From: Bifidobacterium breve
GTDB lineage: Bacteria > Actinomycetota > Actinomycetes > Nanopelagicales > Nanopelagicaceae
DNA: 64,000 nt
Assembly (NCBI GenBank): GCA_945881945.1
Contig: CAMCVO010000003.1
Span: 1-64,000, forward strand
Reading direction: 5' to 3'
Numbering within the stretch: the stretch's first letter is position 1; each line of letters starts with the position of its first letter. The notes under the pieces are model-generated. The model saw only the letters and a program-made list of their open reading frames with translations. It did no database searches and was not told where the DNA came from. Shown here piece by piece: positions 1 to 9,376 of this stretch. Position numbers and translations under genes: made by a program.

Positions 1-42
1 GATCCAAATCTAAACGCTTTGCTTGAGAAGTATTCGCTGTAA
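1..42 (+). CDS. C-terminal tail of an unidentified protein (partial)
   Basis: From the first base, frame 1 reads open for 13 codons (ending ALLEKYSL) and stops with TAA at 40-42. It lies 7 bases before the end of the convergent tRNA-Tyr, the spacing expected of a real gene end in this compact genome. The fragment is too short to assign a family, and a chance open frame cannot be excluded. Confidence 0.35.
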   Translation, partial: DPNLNALLEKYSL

Positions 43-49
43 ATTATTT

Positions 50-134
50 TGGTGGCGGGTGAAGGATTTGAACCTTCGAAGGCAGAGCCGGGGGATTTAC
101 AGTCCCCTCCCATTGGCCGCTCGGGCAACCCGCC
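50..134 (-). tRNA. tRNA-Tyr (anticodon GTA)
   Basis: Read on the minus strand, the gene folds as a class II tRNA with a long variable arm, as expected for bacterial tRNA-Tyr. The 7-bp acceptor stem pairs GGCGGGT with ACCCGCC. The anticodon loop reads CTGTAAA, giving anticodon GTA. The T-loop has the usual GGTTCAAATCC. The discriminator A and a CCA end are genome-encoded (positions 50-53 on the plus strand are tggt). It is the only RNA gene recognised in the window. Confidence 0.97.
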
Positions 135-154
135 AGGATTGTTAAGCGAGTTTT

Positions 155-184
155 AGTCTAAAGCCTCAGCACATGTATCGCCAA
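155..184 (-). promoter_or_regulatory. Putative promoter of tRNA-Tyr
   Basis: On the minus strand a TTGGCG box (179-184) and a TAGACT box (155-160) are separated by 18 bases, with the tRNA starting about 20 bases further on. Each matches the sigma-70 type consensus at four of six positions. No start site is mapped, so this is a sequence-based suggestion. Confidence 0.4.
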
Positions 185-191
185 AAGATCA

Positions 192-211
192 ATCAACTAC
201 CTATAGTTGAT
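192..211. repeat. Short perfect inverted repeat in the tRNA-yajQ gap
   Basis: ATCAACTA (192-199) and TAGTTGAT (204-211) form an 8-bp perfect inverted repeat around a 4-base centre. No T-run follows, so it does not look like an intrinsic terminator. It lies between the divergent tRNA-Tyr and yajQ genes. The rest of this 290-base gap shows no gene that I can support. Confidence 0.35.
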
Positions 212-413
212 CTGGTTAAATTAAACATGGGTGTTAGCGCAATATTGCGAATGCTATCTCTACCAGCATTTCCAAAATTATCTATATAACGGCAAAAGGT
301 ATGGTTGATTAAGTACCCATACTGAAAGTTATTCCTGCCAGATGCACCACAAAATAACCCCTATTAACCTGATTAAAAATTAAAGATTTTGGAAAAACAT
401 TGAGTATAACCAG

Positions 414-419
414 TAAAGT
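414..419 (+). promoter_or_regulatory. -10 box of yajQ, TAAAGT, probable leaderless start
   Basis: TAAAGT ends exactly 6 bases before the ATG at 426, so transcription would begin at or next to the start codon. The same TANNNT-N6-ATG layout precedes six other first genes in this window. No Shine-Dalgarno sequence is visible. A TATAAC sits slightly further upstream (405-410). Confidence 0.5.
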
Positions 420-425
420 ATGTGT

Positions 426-914
426 ATGGCTGACAGTAGTTTCGATATCATCTCAAAAATTGATCAAATGGAATTAGATAATGCGTTTAATCAGTGCTCT
501 AGGGAAATTGCGACTAGGTTTGACTTTAAGAACACTGACACAAAGATTGAAAAAATTGGATTAAAAATTCTATTAGAGTCCGGTACCGAAGAAAGAATTA
601 ATGCAGCTCTTGATGTACTAAAAGATAAACTGATAAAACGAAATGTTTCACTCAAACACTTAGATGCCTCTGAGCCAGCCTTGAGTGGTAAGACTTATCG
701 AATTAGCTGTGACTTTAAAGAAGGAATTTCGACTGAGAATGCAAAAAAGATTGCAAAATTCCTTAAAGAGAATGGACCTAAGTCTTTAAAAACACAAATT
801 CAAGGTGAAGAGCTACGTGTCTCAAGTAAAAGTAGAGATGACTTGCAGACTGCTATAGCTCAGGTTAAAAAAGAAACGTGGGATTTTGCAGTTCAGTTCA
901 CCAATTACCGCTAA
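426..914 (+). CDS. yajQ: YajQ family nucleotide-binding protein
   Basis: This 162-residue protein has the YajQ hallmarks: an N-terminal SSFDIISK, a repeated basic alpha/beta fold, a central SCDFKEGI-type segment and a C-terminal WDFAVQFTNYR close to the family's usual LQFTNFR ending. Family members bind nucleotides, and some bind cyclic di-GMP as regulators. The exact role in Actinobacteria is not settled. An ATG at 420 is also in frame, but the family normally begins MADSSFD, and the -10-like TAAAGT 6 bases before 426 supports that start. rarD follows 17 bases later. Confidence 0.93.
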   Translation: MADSSFDIISKIDQMELDNAFNQCSREIATRFDFKNTDTKIEKIGLKILLESGTEERINAALDVLKDKLIKRNVSLKHLDASEPALSGKTYRISCDFKEGISTENAKKIAKFLKENGPKSLKTQIQGEELRVSSKSRDDLQTAIAQVKKETWDFAVQFTNYR

Positions 915-931
915 TCAATAAAAAGGAAAAC

Positions 932-1822
932 TTGAAATCTAATCGCTTAGGTGTTGCTTATGGAGTTGGCGCTTATGTAATTTGGGGACTACTTCCCATC
1001 TATTGGCGTTGGTTAGAGCAAGCCACCGCATTTGAAATTTTAGCCAACCGAGGAATCTGGTCCTTGGTAGTTTGCATGATACTTCTAGCATTTCAAAGGC
1101 AGTTGAGATCAACTTTTACATTGATGAAAAATTACAAAACTTTCTTCACCCTTGTCCTATCCTCATTTTTACTCACTTTGAACTGGGGAATTTATATTTG
1201 GTCTGTCTCTGCGGATCGAGTTGTTGAAGCATCTCTTGGTTACTACATAACGCCGTTAGTAGTTGTTTTCTTTGGTGTTTTTGTATTGAAAGAAAAATTG
1301 AGAAACACACAAAAATTATCACTAGGTTTGGCTGCAATAGGTGTTGCAATTCTAACTTTTGCGTTTGGCCAACTGCCGCTAGTGGCATTTGGATTAGCGC
1401 TTAGTTGGGGGGCCTACTCATTGATTAAAAAGCGGCTTGATGCTGGCTCACTTGAGACACTATCGGTTGAAATGCTTTTTGCTTTGATCCCAAGTTGTAT
1501 TTATATGTTTTATCTGATGAGTAATAACCAAGCACAATTTGGCACTGAACTTTGGTTCTCGCTGATACTTACAACCGCTGGCCTAGTAACCATAGTCCCG
1601 CTACTCATGTTTAACTCTGCTGCTACCACTCTGCCATTAACGCTCGTTGGGCTTCTAGGTTACATAAATCCAACAATTATGTTTTTGGTTGGGTTCATTG
1701 TCTTTCACGAACCGCTAACTTTTTCTAAGATTTTTGGTTTTGTTTTTATCTGGAGTGCATTAATTCTGTTGGGTATTGATATGTATAGATCAGGTAGATC
1801 GATTGACCAAAGCAAAGGTTAA
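932..1822 (+). CDS. rarD: RarD-type EamA/DMT superfamily permease
   Basis: This is a 296-residue polytopic membrane protein with about ten hydrophobic segments. It begins with the RarD pattern GVAYGVGAYVIWGLLPIYWRW and carries EILANRGIWS further on. RarD proteins belong to the drug/metabolite transporter superfamily. The substrate is unknown, and the historical link to chloramphenicol sensitivity does not define one. The open frame reaches back to 878 inside yajQ, but a TTG at 932 preceded by AAAAGG fits the N-terminus far better. Its last 33 bases overlap the convergent polyprenyl diphosphate synthase gene. Confidence 0.9.
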   Translation: MKSNRLGVAYGVGAYVIWGLLPIYWRWLEQATAFEILANRGIWSLVVCMILLAFQRQLRSTFTLMKNYKTFFTLVLSSFLLTLNWGIYIWSVSADRVVEASLGYYITPLVVVFFGVFVLKEKLRNTQKLSLGLAAIGVAILTFAFGQLPLVAFGLALSWGAYSLIKKRLDAGSLETLSVEMLFALIPSCIYMFYLMSNNQAQFGTELWFSLILTTAGLVTIVPLLMFNSAATTLPLTLVGLLGYINPTIMFLVGFIVFHEPLTFSKIFGFVFIWSALILLGIDMYRSGRSIDQSKG

Positions 1823-2776
1823 ATTTTCTAGAGCATTCTTTGCTGGCCCATTAGGTAAATTAACAAGCAATTGATTTGCTTCATTTGCCACATCGCTTAA
1901 ATAATCTTGCACCTGTTTTAAAGCCTTATGGTTGCGTAGCTCTTGAATGACCCCGGCTAAATCTTCATCACTTATTGGCTTACTTAACTTCTCTATTAAG
2001 ACTCTATCAGCAGGATCATTATCTGCCATCACAAACAATGTCACTAGTGTTGGAACTCCTTCTTTAAGATCTGTGCCAGGTGTTTTGCCGGAAGCGGTCT
2101 CAGTGCTTGCGATATCCAGTAGATCATCGGCAACCTGAAAAGCAACACCAATTTTTTCGCCAAATTTTGTAAGAGTGTCGACCACCTCTATGGGTGCACC
2201 AGAAAGTAGGGCTCCAAATCTTGCGCTAGTTGCAATAAGCGATCCAGTTTTATCAGCAACTACCTTCATGTAGTGATCAATTTGAGATAAGCCTTCGCTC
2301 TTTCCTTGCGTTTCCTTAATCTGTCCAATTACTAATCTTTCAAAAGTTTTTGCCTGTAACTTAACCGCTTCTGGACCAATATCAGCCAACATGTCAGATA
2401 CTTTTGAAAACAGATAATCACCAGTCAAAATTGCCACAGTGTTATCCCATTTTTTGTTTGCACTCACTACCCCACGCCTCAGTACCGCATCATCCATAAC
2501 ATCGTCATGATACAAAGTTGCTAAGTGAGTTAATTCGCAACATACAGCTGCTTTAATAATGTCGTAGTTTGTTGGGTCCCCAAATTGAGCTGCTAACAAC
2601 ATTAGTAATGGTCTCAGACGCTTTCCGCCTGCCTCAACTAAATGTCTTGAAGTCTCAACCACCAATGGATAATCACCTTTTATATGTGATCGCATTAGAT
2701 CTTCGACTTTGTTTAGATCAGAAATCAAGAATTGCTCAAGTTGATTATCTAAATTTGGTATTCCAATTTTAGTCAT
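1790..2776 (-). CDS. Long-chain polyprenyl diphosphate synthase (menaquinone side chain)
   Basis: This 328-residue trans-isoprenyl diphosphate synthase has GGKRLRP at 50-56, the first Asp-rich motif DDVMD at 91-95, KTGSL at 176-180 and the second Asp-rich motif DDLLD at 217-221. The residue five positions before the first motif is Ala, typical of enzymes making long chains. The start codon abuts the nuoN stop, so it is very probably the last gene of the nuo operon. In that setting it most likely makes the octa- or nonaprenyl tail used by MenA for menaquinone. Product length cannot be read from sequence alone. Confidence 0.93.
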   Translation of the reverse strand: MTKIGIPNLDNQLEQFLISDLNKVEDLMRSHIKGDYPLVVETSRHLVEAGGKRLRPLLMLLAAQFGDPTNYDIIKAAVCCELTHLATLYHDDVMDDAVLRRGVVSANKKWDNTVAILTGDYLFSKVSDMLADIGPEAVKLQAKTFERLVIGQIKETQGKSEGLSQIDHYMKVVADKTGSLIATSARFGALLSGAPIEVVDTLTKFGEKIGVAFQVADDLLDIASTETASGKTPGTDLKEGVPTLVTLFVMADNDPADRVLIEKLSKPISDEDLAGVIQELRNHKALKQVQDYLSDVANEANQLLVNLPNGPAKNALENLTFALVNRST

Positions 2777-4285
2777 TTATTTGATAAAGGTCGCAAAGTT
2801 AGTTGCTGAAGTTAACAACCATGATGGAGCCACGCCAAAGATTAGGGAAGCAACGGTGGCAACTGAAATTGAAATCTTGCTTTTAACCGATGGAATAATG
2901 ACAGAGACTGAATCATTTACTGGATCAGTAAAGAAGATCATGATTATTACTCTGATATAGAAGAATGCAGCGATCGCACTTGCAAGCACGCCTGATACAA
3001 CTATTGCTATATTTCCAGATTGATAAGCGGCTGAGAAAATTGCAAACTTTCCAATAAAGCCAGATGTTAATGGAATACCAGCAAAACTTAAAAGCAAAAA
3101 GGCAAATACAGAACCAACAAGTGGTGACTTCTTTCCTAATCCAACCCAGCGATTTAAGTCAGTTACCTCGCCAGTTGAATCTCTAACTAGTCCAATAATT
3201 CCAAATGCAGCTAAGGTGGTTAGTCCGTAAGCCATCAAGTAAAATAATGAGGCGGCTAGACCATCTTTACTTAACGCAACAACACCTGAAAGTAAGAAAC
3301 CTGCGTGAGCAATTGAAGAGTATGCCAACATTCGCTTCACATCTCGTTGAGCAATTGCAACCACAGAACCAAGCACCATAGTTAAGATCGCAATTACCGT
3401 AATAATTGGCTGCCATATCGTCTGTGCTTCAGCAAAGCCAATGTAGAAAATTCTTAATAGTGCGCCAAATGCAGCAACTTTTGTACAGGCTGCCATGAAT
3501 GCAGTTATTGGAGTAGGTGCGCCTTGATATACATCTGGGGTCCAGGAATGAAATGGAACTGCGCTGATCTTAAATAGCAAGCCAATTGAGACAAAGATTA
3601 TTCCAATTAATAAGAACACTTCGTTGGCACTGCCAGCGGCAGAACTTATGCCTACCAAAGAAATGGTGCCGGCATAGCCATATAGAAAAGCTGCGCCAAA
3701 CAAGAAAAATGCCGAAGCGTAAGCACCGAGTAGGAAGTATTTAAGGGCTGCCTCTTGAGAGAGCAAACGTCGACGTCTACTCAAACCTGCTAGTAAATAA
3801 AGGGGCAGTGAAAAAACTTCTAAGGCAACAAATAAAGTAATCAGATCTGTTGCAACCGGAAATAGCATCATTCCACCCACTGCAAATAAGAAGAGTGGGA
3901 AAATTTCTGTTTGCTGATTCTTCTGCAAAAGCGCAACTGCCTCTTCGTTAGAGCCTGGTACGGCGGAGGCTTGAGCTGTGAAATTTTCTTGATCAGCAAT
4001 TAGTAAGACGGCAATCAGAGCTAAAACCACAACTGTTGCTTGTAGAAATATTCCAGCCTTATCAATGGTTACTGAATTAACTGCTGCAGTCGTTGATGAG
4101 AGATCTCTTATTCGCCAGAGTTGAACTAAGGCCAGTAATAGTGCGCCAATACTGATAGTTAGTTGTACCGCTGCTCGATGAGTTTTACCCATGAATGCTT
4201 CAACTAAAACGCCAATTACTGCAGCAGCAAAGACAATAATCATTGGTGATAACAAAAGATAGCCAAGTGAAGGGGCAGTTAACAT
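2777..4285 (-). CDS. nuoN: NADH-quinone oxidoreductase subunit N
   Basis: A 502-residue antiporter-like membrane subunit of complex I with about 14 hydrophobic helices. Conserved proton-channel segments include FKISAVPFHSWTPDVYQGAP and the TM7-type ALKYFLLGAYAS. The subunit is the proton-pumping arm module nearest the quinone domain. Its start shares one base with the nuoM stop (TAATG), indicating translational coupling. A hydrophilic insert near residues 90-130 (QENFTAQASAVPGSNEEAV) is somewhat unusual but does not disturb the helices. Confidence 0.96.
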   Translation of the reverse strand: MLTAPSLGYLLLSPMIIVFAAAVIGVLVEAFMGKTHRAAVQLTISIGALLLALVQLWRIRDLSSTTAAVNSVTIDKAGIFLQATVVVLALIAVLLIADQENFTAQASAVPGSNEEAVALLQKNQQTEIFPLFLFAVGGMMLFPVATDLITLFVALEVFSLPLYLLAGLSRRRRLLSQEAALKYFLLGAYASAFFLFGAAFLYGYAGTISLVGISSAAGSANEVFLLIGIIFVSIGLLFKISAVPFHSWTPDVYQGAPTPITAFMAACTKVAAFGALLRIFYIGFAEAQTIWQPIITVIAILTMVLGSVVAIAQRDVKRMLAYSSIAHAGFLLSGVVALSKDGLAASLFYLMAYGLTTLAAFGIIGLVRDSTGEVTDLNRWVGLGKKSPLVGSVFAFLLLSFAGIPLTSGFIGKFAIFSAAYQSGNIAIVVSGVLASAIAAFFYIRVIIMIFFTDPVNDSVSVIIPSVKSKISISVATVASLIFGVAPSWLLTSATNFATFIK

Positions 4286-5790
4286 TATTTATTCACCTCC
4301 GCTACTGGGTCTGTAAAGCCAGCATTTGTCACAACTTTTTCTGAAGTTGGATTAATCAAATCAAGCACTGGCTTTGGATAAAAACCCATTACAACAATGA
4401 TTGCTATCACTGGAGCAATTGCAATTTTCTCACGCAAGTTAAGATCTGTCATTTTTTCATTACCTGGCGTTACTGGACCGTGCAAGGTTTTTTGAATTGG
4501 AATTAAGATATAAAGTGCAGCCAGAATTATTCCAAGTGTTCCAATGATTGCTGCCACTGGATACCTTGTATAGGTGCCAACTAAAACTAAGAACTCGCTA
4601 ACAAAGCTGGCTAAGCCTGGTAGTGCAAGCCCTGATAATCCAGCTATGAAAAAACTCCATGCCATAACTGGGGTTACTCTTTGAAGACCACCGAAATCTG
4701 AAATTATTGAAGAGTTTCTTCGTGCCATCATCCAACCAGCAATTAAAAATAAAGCTGCAGTTGAGAATCCATGATTGACCATATACAAGTTTGAACCTGA
4801 CATACCTTGCGTAGTCATTGCAAAGATACCCATTGTGATAAAACCAAAGTGGGAAATTGAGGTAAAAGCAATCAATCCCTTTATGTCTTTTTGCCCAATT
4901 GCCATGAATGCACCGTAAATTATTGAAATAACCGCCAGGGTGATGATTAAAGGGGTAAAGGTTTTGCTGGCATCTGGGAAAAGTTCAATACAAAAGCGAA
5001 TCATTCCGTAGGTACCAACTTTGTCTAGTACGCCAAGCAACAAAACAGAGGTACCTGGAGTAGCTGACTTGGCAGCATCAGGTAGCCAGGTATGGAAAGG
5101 CCACAACGGTGCTTTGATTGCAAATGCAATAAAGAATCCTAAAAAGAGGAAGTTTTCAGTTTGATTATCTATCTCAAGAGTTGCAAGTTGTGTTAAATCA
5201 AAAGTGGCACCAATTTGATTTCCCGATATTACATAAACACCAATTATTGAAGCCAGCATCAGTAATCCACCAAATAAGCTGTACAGAAGAAACTTAATTG
5301 CCGCCGCTGATCTATTTGCACTGCCATATCCGCCAATTAGGAAATAAACTGGGATGAGCATTGCTTCAAAGAATACATAAAACAAGAAAAGATCAGTCGC
5401 AGCAAATACTCCGATCATCATGGTTTCAAGAATTAAAATTAAGACATAGAAAGTTTTGACGCTCCACCTGCCACCATCTGATTCATGCCAGGTTGCAAGC
5501 ACCACAATTGGTACTAAAATTGTTGAAAGCAAAATCAAAACCAATGAAATACCATCAAGGCCAACAGCAAAATTGATATTAAAAGCAGAGATCCAGCTAT
5601 TACTCTGCGTAAATTGCATACTTGTTACTGACTTATCAAAGCCAATCGCTAAAAATATCGATGCTACCGCCACTAAAGTTGTAACTAGAAGGGCAAACTT
5701 TTTTACTAGCTCTATATTTTTGCTTGGTATGAAATACATAAGGGCAGCTCCTACCAACGGTAGAGCACCAACTAGGGTTAATAAACTCAT
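4285..5790 (-). CDS. nuoM: NADH-quinone oxidoreductase subunit M
   Basis: A 501-residue antiporter-like subunit with the signature FHTWLPDAAKSATPGTSVLL and a conserved Glu in the TM5 region (FYVFFEAMLIPVYFLIGGYG). It forms part of the proton-translocating membrane arm. The frame is open to 5805, but the ATG at 5790 overlaps the nuoL stop as ATGA and gives the normal N-terminus MSLLTLVGALPLVGA. It is coupled on both sides, to nuoL and nuoN. Confidence 0.96.
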   Translation of the reverse strand: MSLLTLVGALPLVGAALMYFIPSKNIELVKKFALLVTTLVAVASIFLAIGFDKSVTSMQFTQSNSWISAFNINFAVGLDGISLVLILLSTILVPIVVLATWHESDGGRWSVKTFYVLILILETMMIGVFAATDLFLFYVFFEAMLIPVYFLIGGYGSANRSAAAIKFLLYSLFGGLLMLASIIGVYVISGNQIGATFDLTQLATLEIDNQTENFLFLGFFIAFAIKAPLWPFHTWLPDAAKSATPGTSVLLLGVLDKVGTYGMIRFCIELFPDASKTFTPLIITLAVISIIYGAFMAIGQKDIKGLIAFTSISHFGFITMGIFAMTTQGMSGSNLYMVNHGFSTAALFLIAGWMMARRNSSIISDFGGLQRVTPVMAWSFFIAGLSGLALPGLASFVSEFLVLVGTYTRYPVAAIIGTLGIILAALYILIPIQKTLHGPVTPGNEKMTDLNLREKIAIAPVIAIIVVMGFYPKPVLDLINPTSEKVVTNAGFTDPVAEVNK

Positions 5791-7676
5791 GCAGTTATCA
5801 ACCAAATCGTTGCGATCAGTGCCAAGGCTCCAACCACCATTAATAATGCATAGCTTCTAACATAACCATTTTGAACAACTCGTAATTTATTTCCAGCACT
5901 TAGTGAAACTGATCCAACTGCTCTGACCATGCCATCAATTATTAAGTGATCAATATTTAGTAAATTCTTCACTACAGATTGACCAGGACGCATAAACGCT
6001 GCCTCATTAAAATTATCTTGGAATAAATCTTTCCGAGCTGCTCTAGTAAATACAGATACCCGCTCTGGAGCTTTATCTGGTTGCTCCCCTCGATATTTAA
6101 GTATGGCAACACTCACTCCCACCAGCACGACAGCTACGGCCATGATTGAAACCACTATTGGCGGCAAGAGCTCTTTATGATGGACTTTGAGTGGATTTAC
6201 AACTGGCTCTAACCAGTGAACTAACCAATCACCTTTATATAAAAGATAGCCAGAGGCTACAGATCCGACTGAAAGCAATCCGATAGGTATCAACATCAGC
6301 GCTGGGCTCTCATGTGGCTCATCTTTATGACCCCATCTTTCATTTCCAAAGAAGGTCAAAATAACCACTCGCGTCATATAGAAAGCTGTAATCATCGCGC
6401 CAAGCAATGTTGCAGAGCCTAAGATTAAACCCTTAATACCACCCTCATTAAGAGCAGTCTCAATAATTTTATCCTTTGAATAAAAACCAGCAAATGGCGG
6501 TACGCCAATTATTGCTAGATATCCCAATCCAAATGTTAGGAAAGTTATTGGCATGAATTTTCCAATACCGCCATACTTTCGCATATTCACTTCATCCTTC
6601 ATGCCATGCATTACAGATCCAGCACCAAGAAACATGCTGGCTTTAAAGAAACCGTGGGTTAGTAGATGCATGATTGCAAATGCATAACCAATTGGACCTA
6701 AGCCAGTTGCCAAAATCATGTAACCAATTTGAGACATGGTAGAGGCGGCAAGTGCCTTCTTAATATCATCTTTAGCCATACCAATAATTGCACCAAACAA
6801 TAAGGTAACTCCACCAACAATTAAGACCATTAATTGTGCAATTGGTGCGGCGTCAAATACAAAATTAGATCTAGTAATTAAGTAAACGCCGGCGGTCACC
6901 ATAGTCGCCGCATGGATTAGAGCTGAGACTGGAGTTGGGCCTGCCATCGCATCTCCCAACCAGGATTGCAATGGGAATTGCGCAGATTTTCCGCAAGCAG
7001 CAAGTAATAGCATCAAGCCAATTGCAGTTAGTTGTGTTGAAGATGCCTGATCAACACCATCTTTCATGCCAGAAAATGAAACATCGCCAAAGGTTGCAAA
7101 TGAAATCATGATTGCAAGTGACAGCCCAACATCACCCACGCGGTTGGCCACAAATGCTTTCTTAGCAGCAGTTGCATAAGCGGGCTTTTCATTCCAAAAA
7201 CCAATCAATAGGTAAGAGGCAAGACCAACGCCCTCCCATCCAACATAAAGATTCAAATAAGAATCACCTAAAACAAGAAGTAACATCGAGGCAATGAATA
7301 AGTTTAAGTAGGCGAAAAAACGCCTACGATCTAAATCATGTGACATATACGCGATTGAATACACGTGAATTAAGGTGCCTACGCCTGTAATTAACAAGAC
7401 AAAACAGATTGAAAGTTGGTCTAATAAAAGAGAAGCATCAACATTAAAAGATCCTACAGAGATCCAGGTAAATATTTTTTGTGTCACCGCTCGGTTCTCT
7501 TCAGACCTAGATTGCATTGCGAAAAATTCAATTATTCCAATTGTAAAAGTTGAAGCAGAAACAATTGTTCCCATGATATGACCCCAAGAATTAGCTCGCT
7601 TACCCGCTAGCAACAGGATTGCTGAGCTAAATAGCGGAAGGGCGATTAGCCAAAGTAAATTCTCAGATGTCTGCAT
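5787..7676 (-). CDS. nuoL: NADH-quinone oxidoreductase subunit L
   Basis: A 629-residue protein with the NuoL signature PLQSWLGDAMAGPTPVSALI followed by HAATMVTAGVYL, and HLLTHGFFKA near the middle. It is the distal proton-pumping subunit, carrying the long lateral helix at its C-terminus. Helices HL and TM16 are represented by the extended C-terminal region after residue 480. It starts 2 bases after the nuoK stop and overlaps nuoM by 4 bases (ATGA). Length is normal for the family. Confidence 0.96.
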   Translation of the reverse strand: MQTSENLLWLIALPLFSSAILLLAGKRANSWGHIMGTIVSASTFTIGIIEFFAMQSRSEENRAVTQKIFTWISVGSFNVDASLLLDQLSICFVLLITGVGTLIHVYSIAYMSHDLDRRRFFAYLNLFIASMLLLVLGDSYLNLYVGWEGVGLASYLLIGFWNEKPAYATAAKKAFVANRVGDVGLSLAIMISFATFGDVSFSGMKDGVDQASSTQLTAIGLMLLLAACGKSAQFPLQSWLGDAMAGPTPVSALIHAATMVTAGVYLITRSNFVFDAAPIAQLMVLIVGGVTLLFGAIIGMAKDDIKKALAASTMSQIGYMILATGLGPIGYAFAIMHLLTHGFFKASMFLGAGSVMHGMKDEVNMRKYGGIGKFMPITFLTFGLGYLAIIGVPPFAGFYSKDKIIETALNEGGIKGLILGSATLLGAMITAFYMTRVVILTFFGNERWGHKDEPHESPALMLIPIGLLSVGSVASGYLLYKGDWLVHWLEPVVNPLKVHHKELLPPIVVSIMAVAVVLVGVSVAILKYRGEQPDKAPERVSVFTRAARKDLFQDNFNEAAFMRPGQSVVKNLLNIDHLIIDGMVRAVGSVSLSAGNKLRVVQNGYVRSYALLMVVGALALIATIWLITA

Positions 7677-7678
7677 GA

Positions 7679-7978
7679 TTATCTCTTAAGCAAACTTGCA
7701 TCATCAACAGATGCTGAGCGTCTAGAGCGATAAATGGTTACGATGATTGCTAGTCCGACCACAACTTCACATGCAGCAACTACCATAGTGAAGAAAGCAA
7801 CAACTTGACCCTCTAAATTGCCGTTAATTCTGGCAAAGGTAACAAAGGCTAAATTAGCGGCATTGAGCATTAACTCGATGCACATGAAAACAACAATTGA
7901 GTTTCGGCGAACTACAACGCCAATTGCGCCAATTGTGAATAAAATTGCAGAGAGGTAAAGGTAATTAGCAACAGCCAC
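7679..7978 (-). CDS. nuoK: NADH-quinone oxidoreductase subunit K
   Basis: A 99-residue, three-helix subunit. Both membrane glutamates typical of NuoK are present, in [14 protein letters not shown] and in [16 protein letters not shown]. These residues belong to the charged axis linking the quinone site to the antiporter subunits. The start is GTG at 7978, sharing one base with the nuoJ TAG stop (TAGTG). Nothing is missing compared with the family. Confidence 0.96.
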   Translation of the reverse strand: MAVANYLYLSAILFTIGAIGVVVRRNSIVVFMCIELMLNAANLAFVTFARINGNLEGQVVAFFTMVVAACEVVVGLAIIVTIYRSRRSASVDDASLLKR

Positions 7979-8760
7979 TACTTTTCCTCCTCTTCATCTT
8001 TTTTCATTTCAAAAGTTGCACTTTCAATAATGTCTCCACGAGCCTGTAACACACTTGAAATTGAAGTAGGAGCAGCTTGCCCAGTTGGCAAGAGCGCAGG
8101 AACATCCACTGCGTTATGAAGTGCGTAAACACCAGCACTTGGCAGACCAGAGGCATCCTTTAGGCTATCTTTTCTAAATCTTGCAATCGAAAGATCTCGT
8201 TGTGAATTCTTTGATTTAGATTTTTGACTATGCCCTAGAACCATTGCACCAATTGCTGCTGTAATTAGTAAAGCTGATACCACCTCAAATGCAAAGACGT
8301 ATCTGGTAAATAGCTGTGCCGCTATACCAAAAGCATTCCCTTCTGCATTAGCAGCACTTAAACCATAGATTGGTCGATTAAAGGTCGCCCGACTAATCAA
8401 GCTAACTAATAGACCGCCAAAGCCAATAGCTGCAATAATGGCTATTGGGCGAAGTCCTGGGATATTTTCTTCTAGAGAATCTGAAGTATCAACACCAACG
8501 AGCATTAAAATAAATAAGAACAGCATCATTACCGCGCCGGTATATACAACAATTTGAACAATTCCCAAAAAGAGTGCTTCTTGAGCAATGTAAAATATTG
8601 CCAACGAAATCATGACCCAAGCAAGTAGCAATGCAGAATGAACAGCTTTTTTTACTAAGAGCATTCCTAATGCTGCCAATACTGATAGTGGTGCAAGGAA
8701 ATAAAATAAGTATGACTCTGGTGTGGCTGTTGTGCCAACATCTAGCGCAAAATTAATCAT
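7978..8760 (-). CDS. nuoJ: NADH-quinone oxidoreductase subunit J
   Basis: A 260-residue membrane subunit with five hydrophobic helices. It contains the conserved [18 protein letters not shown] segment, equivalent to the pi-bulge TM3 helix of NuoJ. The C-terminal 70 residues are hydrophilic, as in other Actinobacteria. The frame is open to 8868, but the ATG at 8760 (MINFALDVG) overlaps the nuoI end by only 8 bases and gives a normal length; starting at 8868 would add a basic, non-membrane leader. Confidence 0.94.
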   Translation of the reverse strand: MINFALDVGTTATPESYLFYFLAPLSVLAALGMLLVKKAVHSALLLAWVMISLAIFYIAQEALFLGIVQIVVYTGAVMMLFLFILMLVGVDTSDSLEENIPGLRPIAIIAAIGFGGLLVSLISRATFNRPIYGLSAANAEGNAFGIAAQLFTRYVFAFEVVSALLITAAIGAMVLGHSQKSKSKNSQRDLSIARFRKDSLKDASGLPSAGVYALHNAVDVPALLPTGQAAPTSISSVLQARGDIIESATFEMKKDEEEEK

Positions 8761-9376
8761 CAATTGCTGTGCCTTGAGATGGGTGAGAACCAGTGACTTC
8801 ACCACGGTAATAATTTCCATCATCAGTATTTGGATACATTGGATGTGGTGGCGGAACCATACCGGCACGAAGTGGACCTAGTAGATCGTCTTTTTCAAAT
8901 ATCAATTTTTCTCTAGTGCTATCGGCTAGCTCATACTCATTTGTCATAGTCAGTGCTCTTGTTGGACATGCTTCGATGCACAGCCCACAGAAAATACATC
9001 TTAAATAATTAATTTGGTAGACCTTGCCATATCGTTCACCTGGTGAAAATTGTTCACCCTCTTTGTTATCAGCACCTTCTACATAAATAGCATCTGCCGG
9101 ACATGCCCATGCGCATAATTCACATCCAATGCATTTTTCAAGCCCATCTGGATGTCTATTTAACTGATGGCGGCCATGAAATCTCTCAGCAGTTGGTTCC
9201 TTTACCTCAGGGTATTGGACCGTATTAACTTTCTTAAACATTGTTCTAAATGTCACCCAGAACCCAAGAAGTTGCTTTCCAATGCTTGCACTTTCATGAT
9301 CAGTGATTGGTGCTTTTGCTTGATCGGATTTCGCTAATCCAAACTCCTCATTGCGAGGCAATAATTCATCAGCCAT
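8753..9376 (-). CDS. nuoI: NADH-quinone oxidoreductase subunit I
   Basis: A 207-residue ferredoxin-like subunit carrying two 4Fe-4S clusters (N6a and N6b). Ligands are Cys82, 85, 88 and 92 ([11 protein letters not shown]), and Cys127, 130, 133 and 137 ([11 protein letters not shown]). It hands electrons to NuoB at the junction of the peripheral and membrane arms. The N-terminal 30 residues are a charged extension before the amphipathic [15 protein letters not shown] helix. It overlaps nuoH by 8 bases. Confidence 0.97.
   Translation of the reverse strand: MADELLPRNEEFGLAKSDQAKAPITDHESASIGKQLLGFWVTFRTMFKKVNTVQYPEVKEPTAERFHGRHQLNRHPDGLEKCIGCELCAWACPADAIYVEGADNKEGEQFSPGERYGKVYQINYLRCIFCGLCIEACPTRALTMTNEYELADSTREKLIFEKDDLLGPLRAGMVPPPHPMYPNTDDGNYYRGEVTGSHPSQGTAIDD

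Noticed and set aside
299-322. GTATGG and CCATAC inverted repeat in the yajQ upstream gap
   Set aside because: Only 6 bp with a 12-base spacer; expected by chance in AT-rich DNA and with no function suggested.
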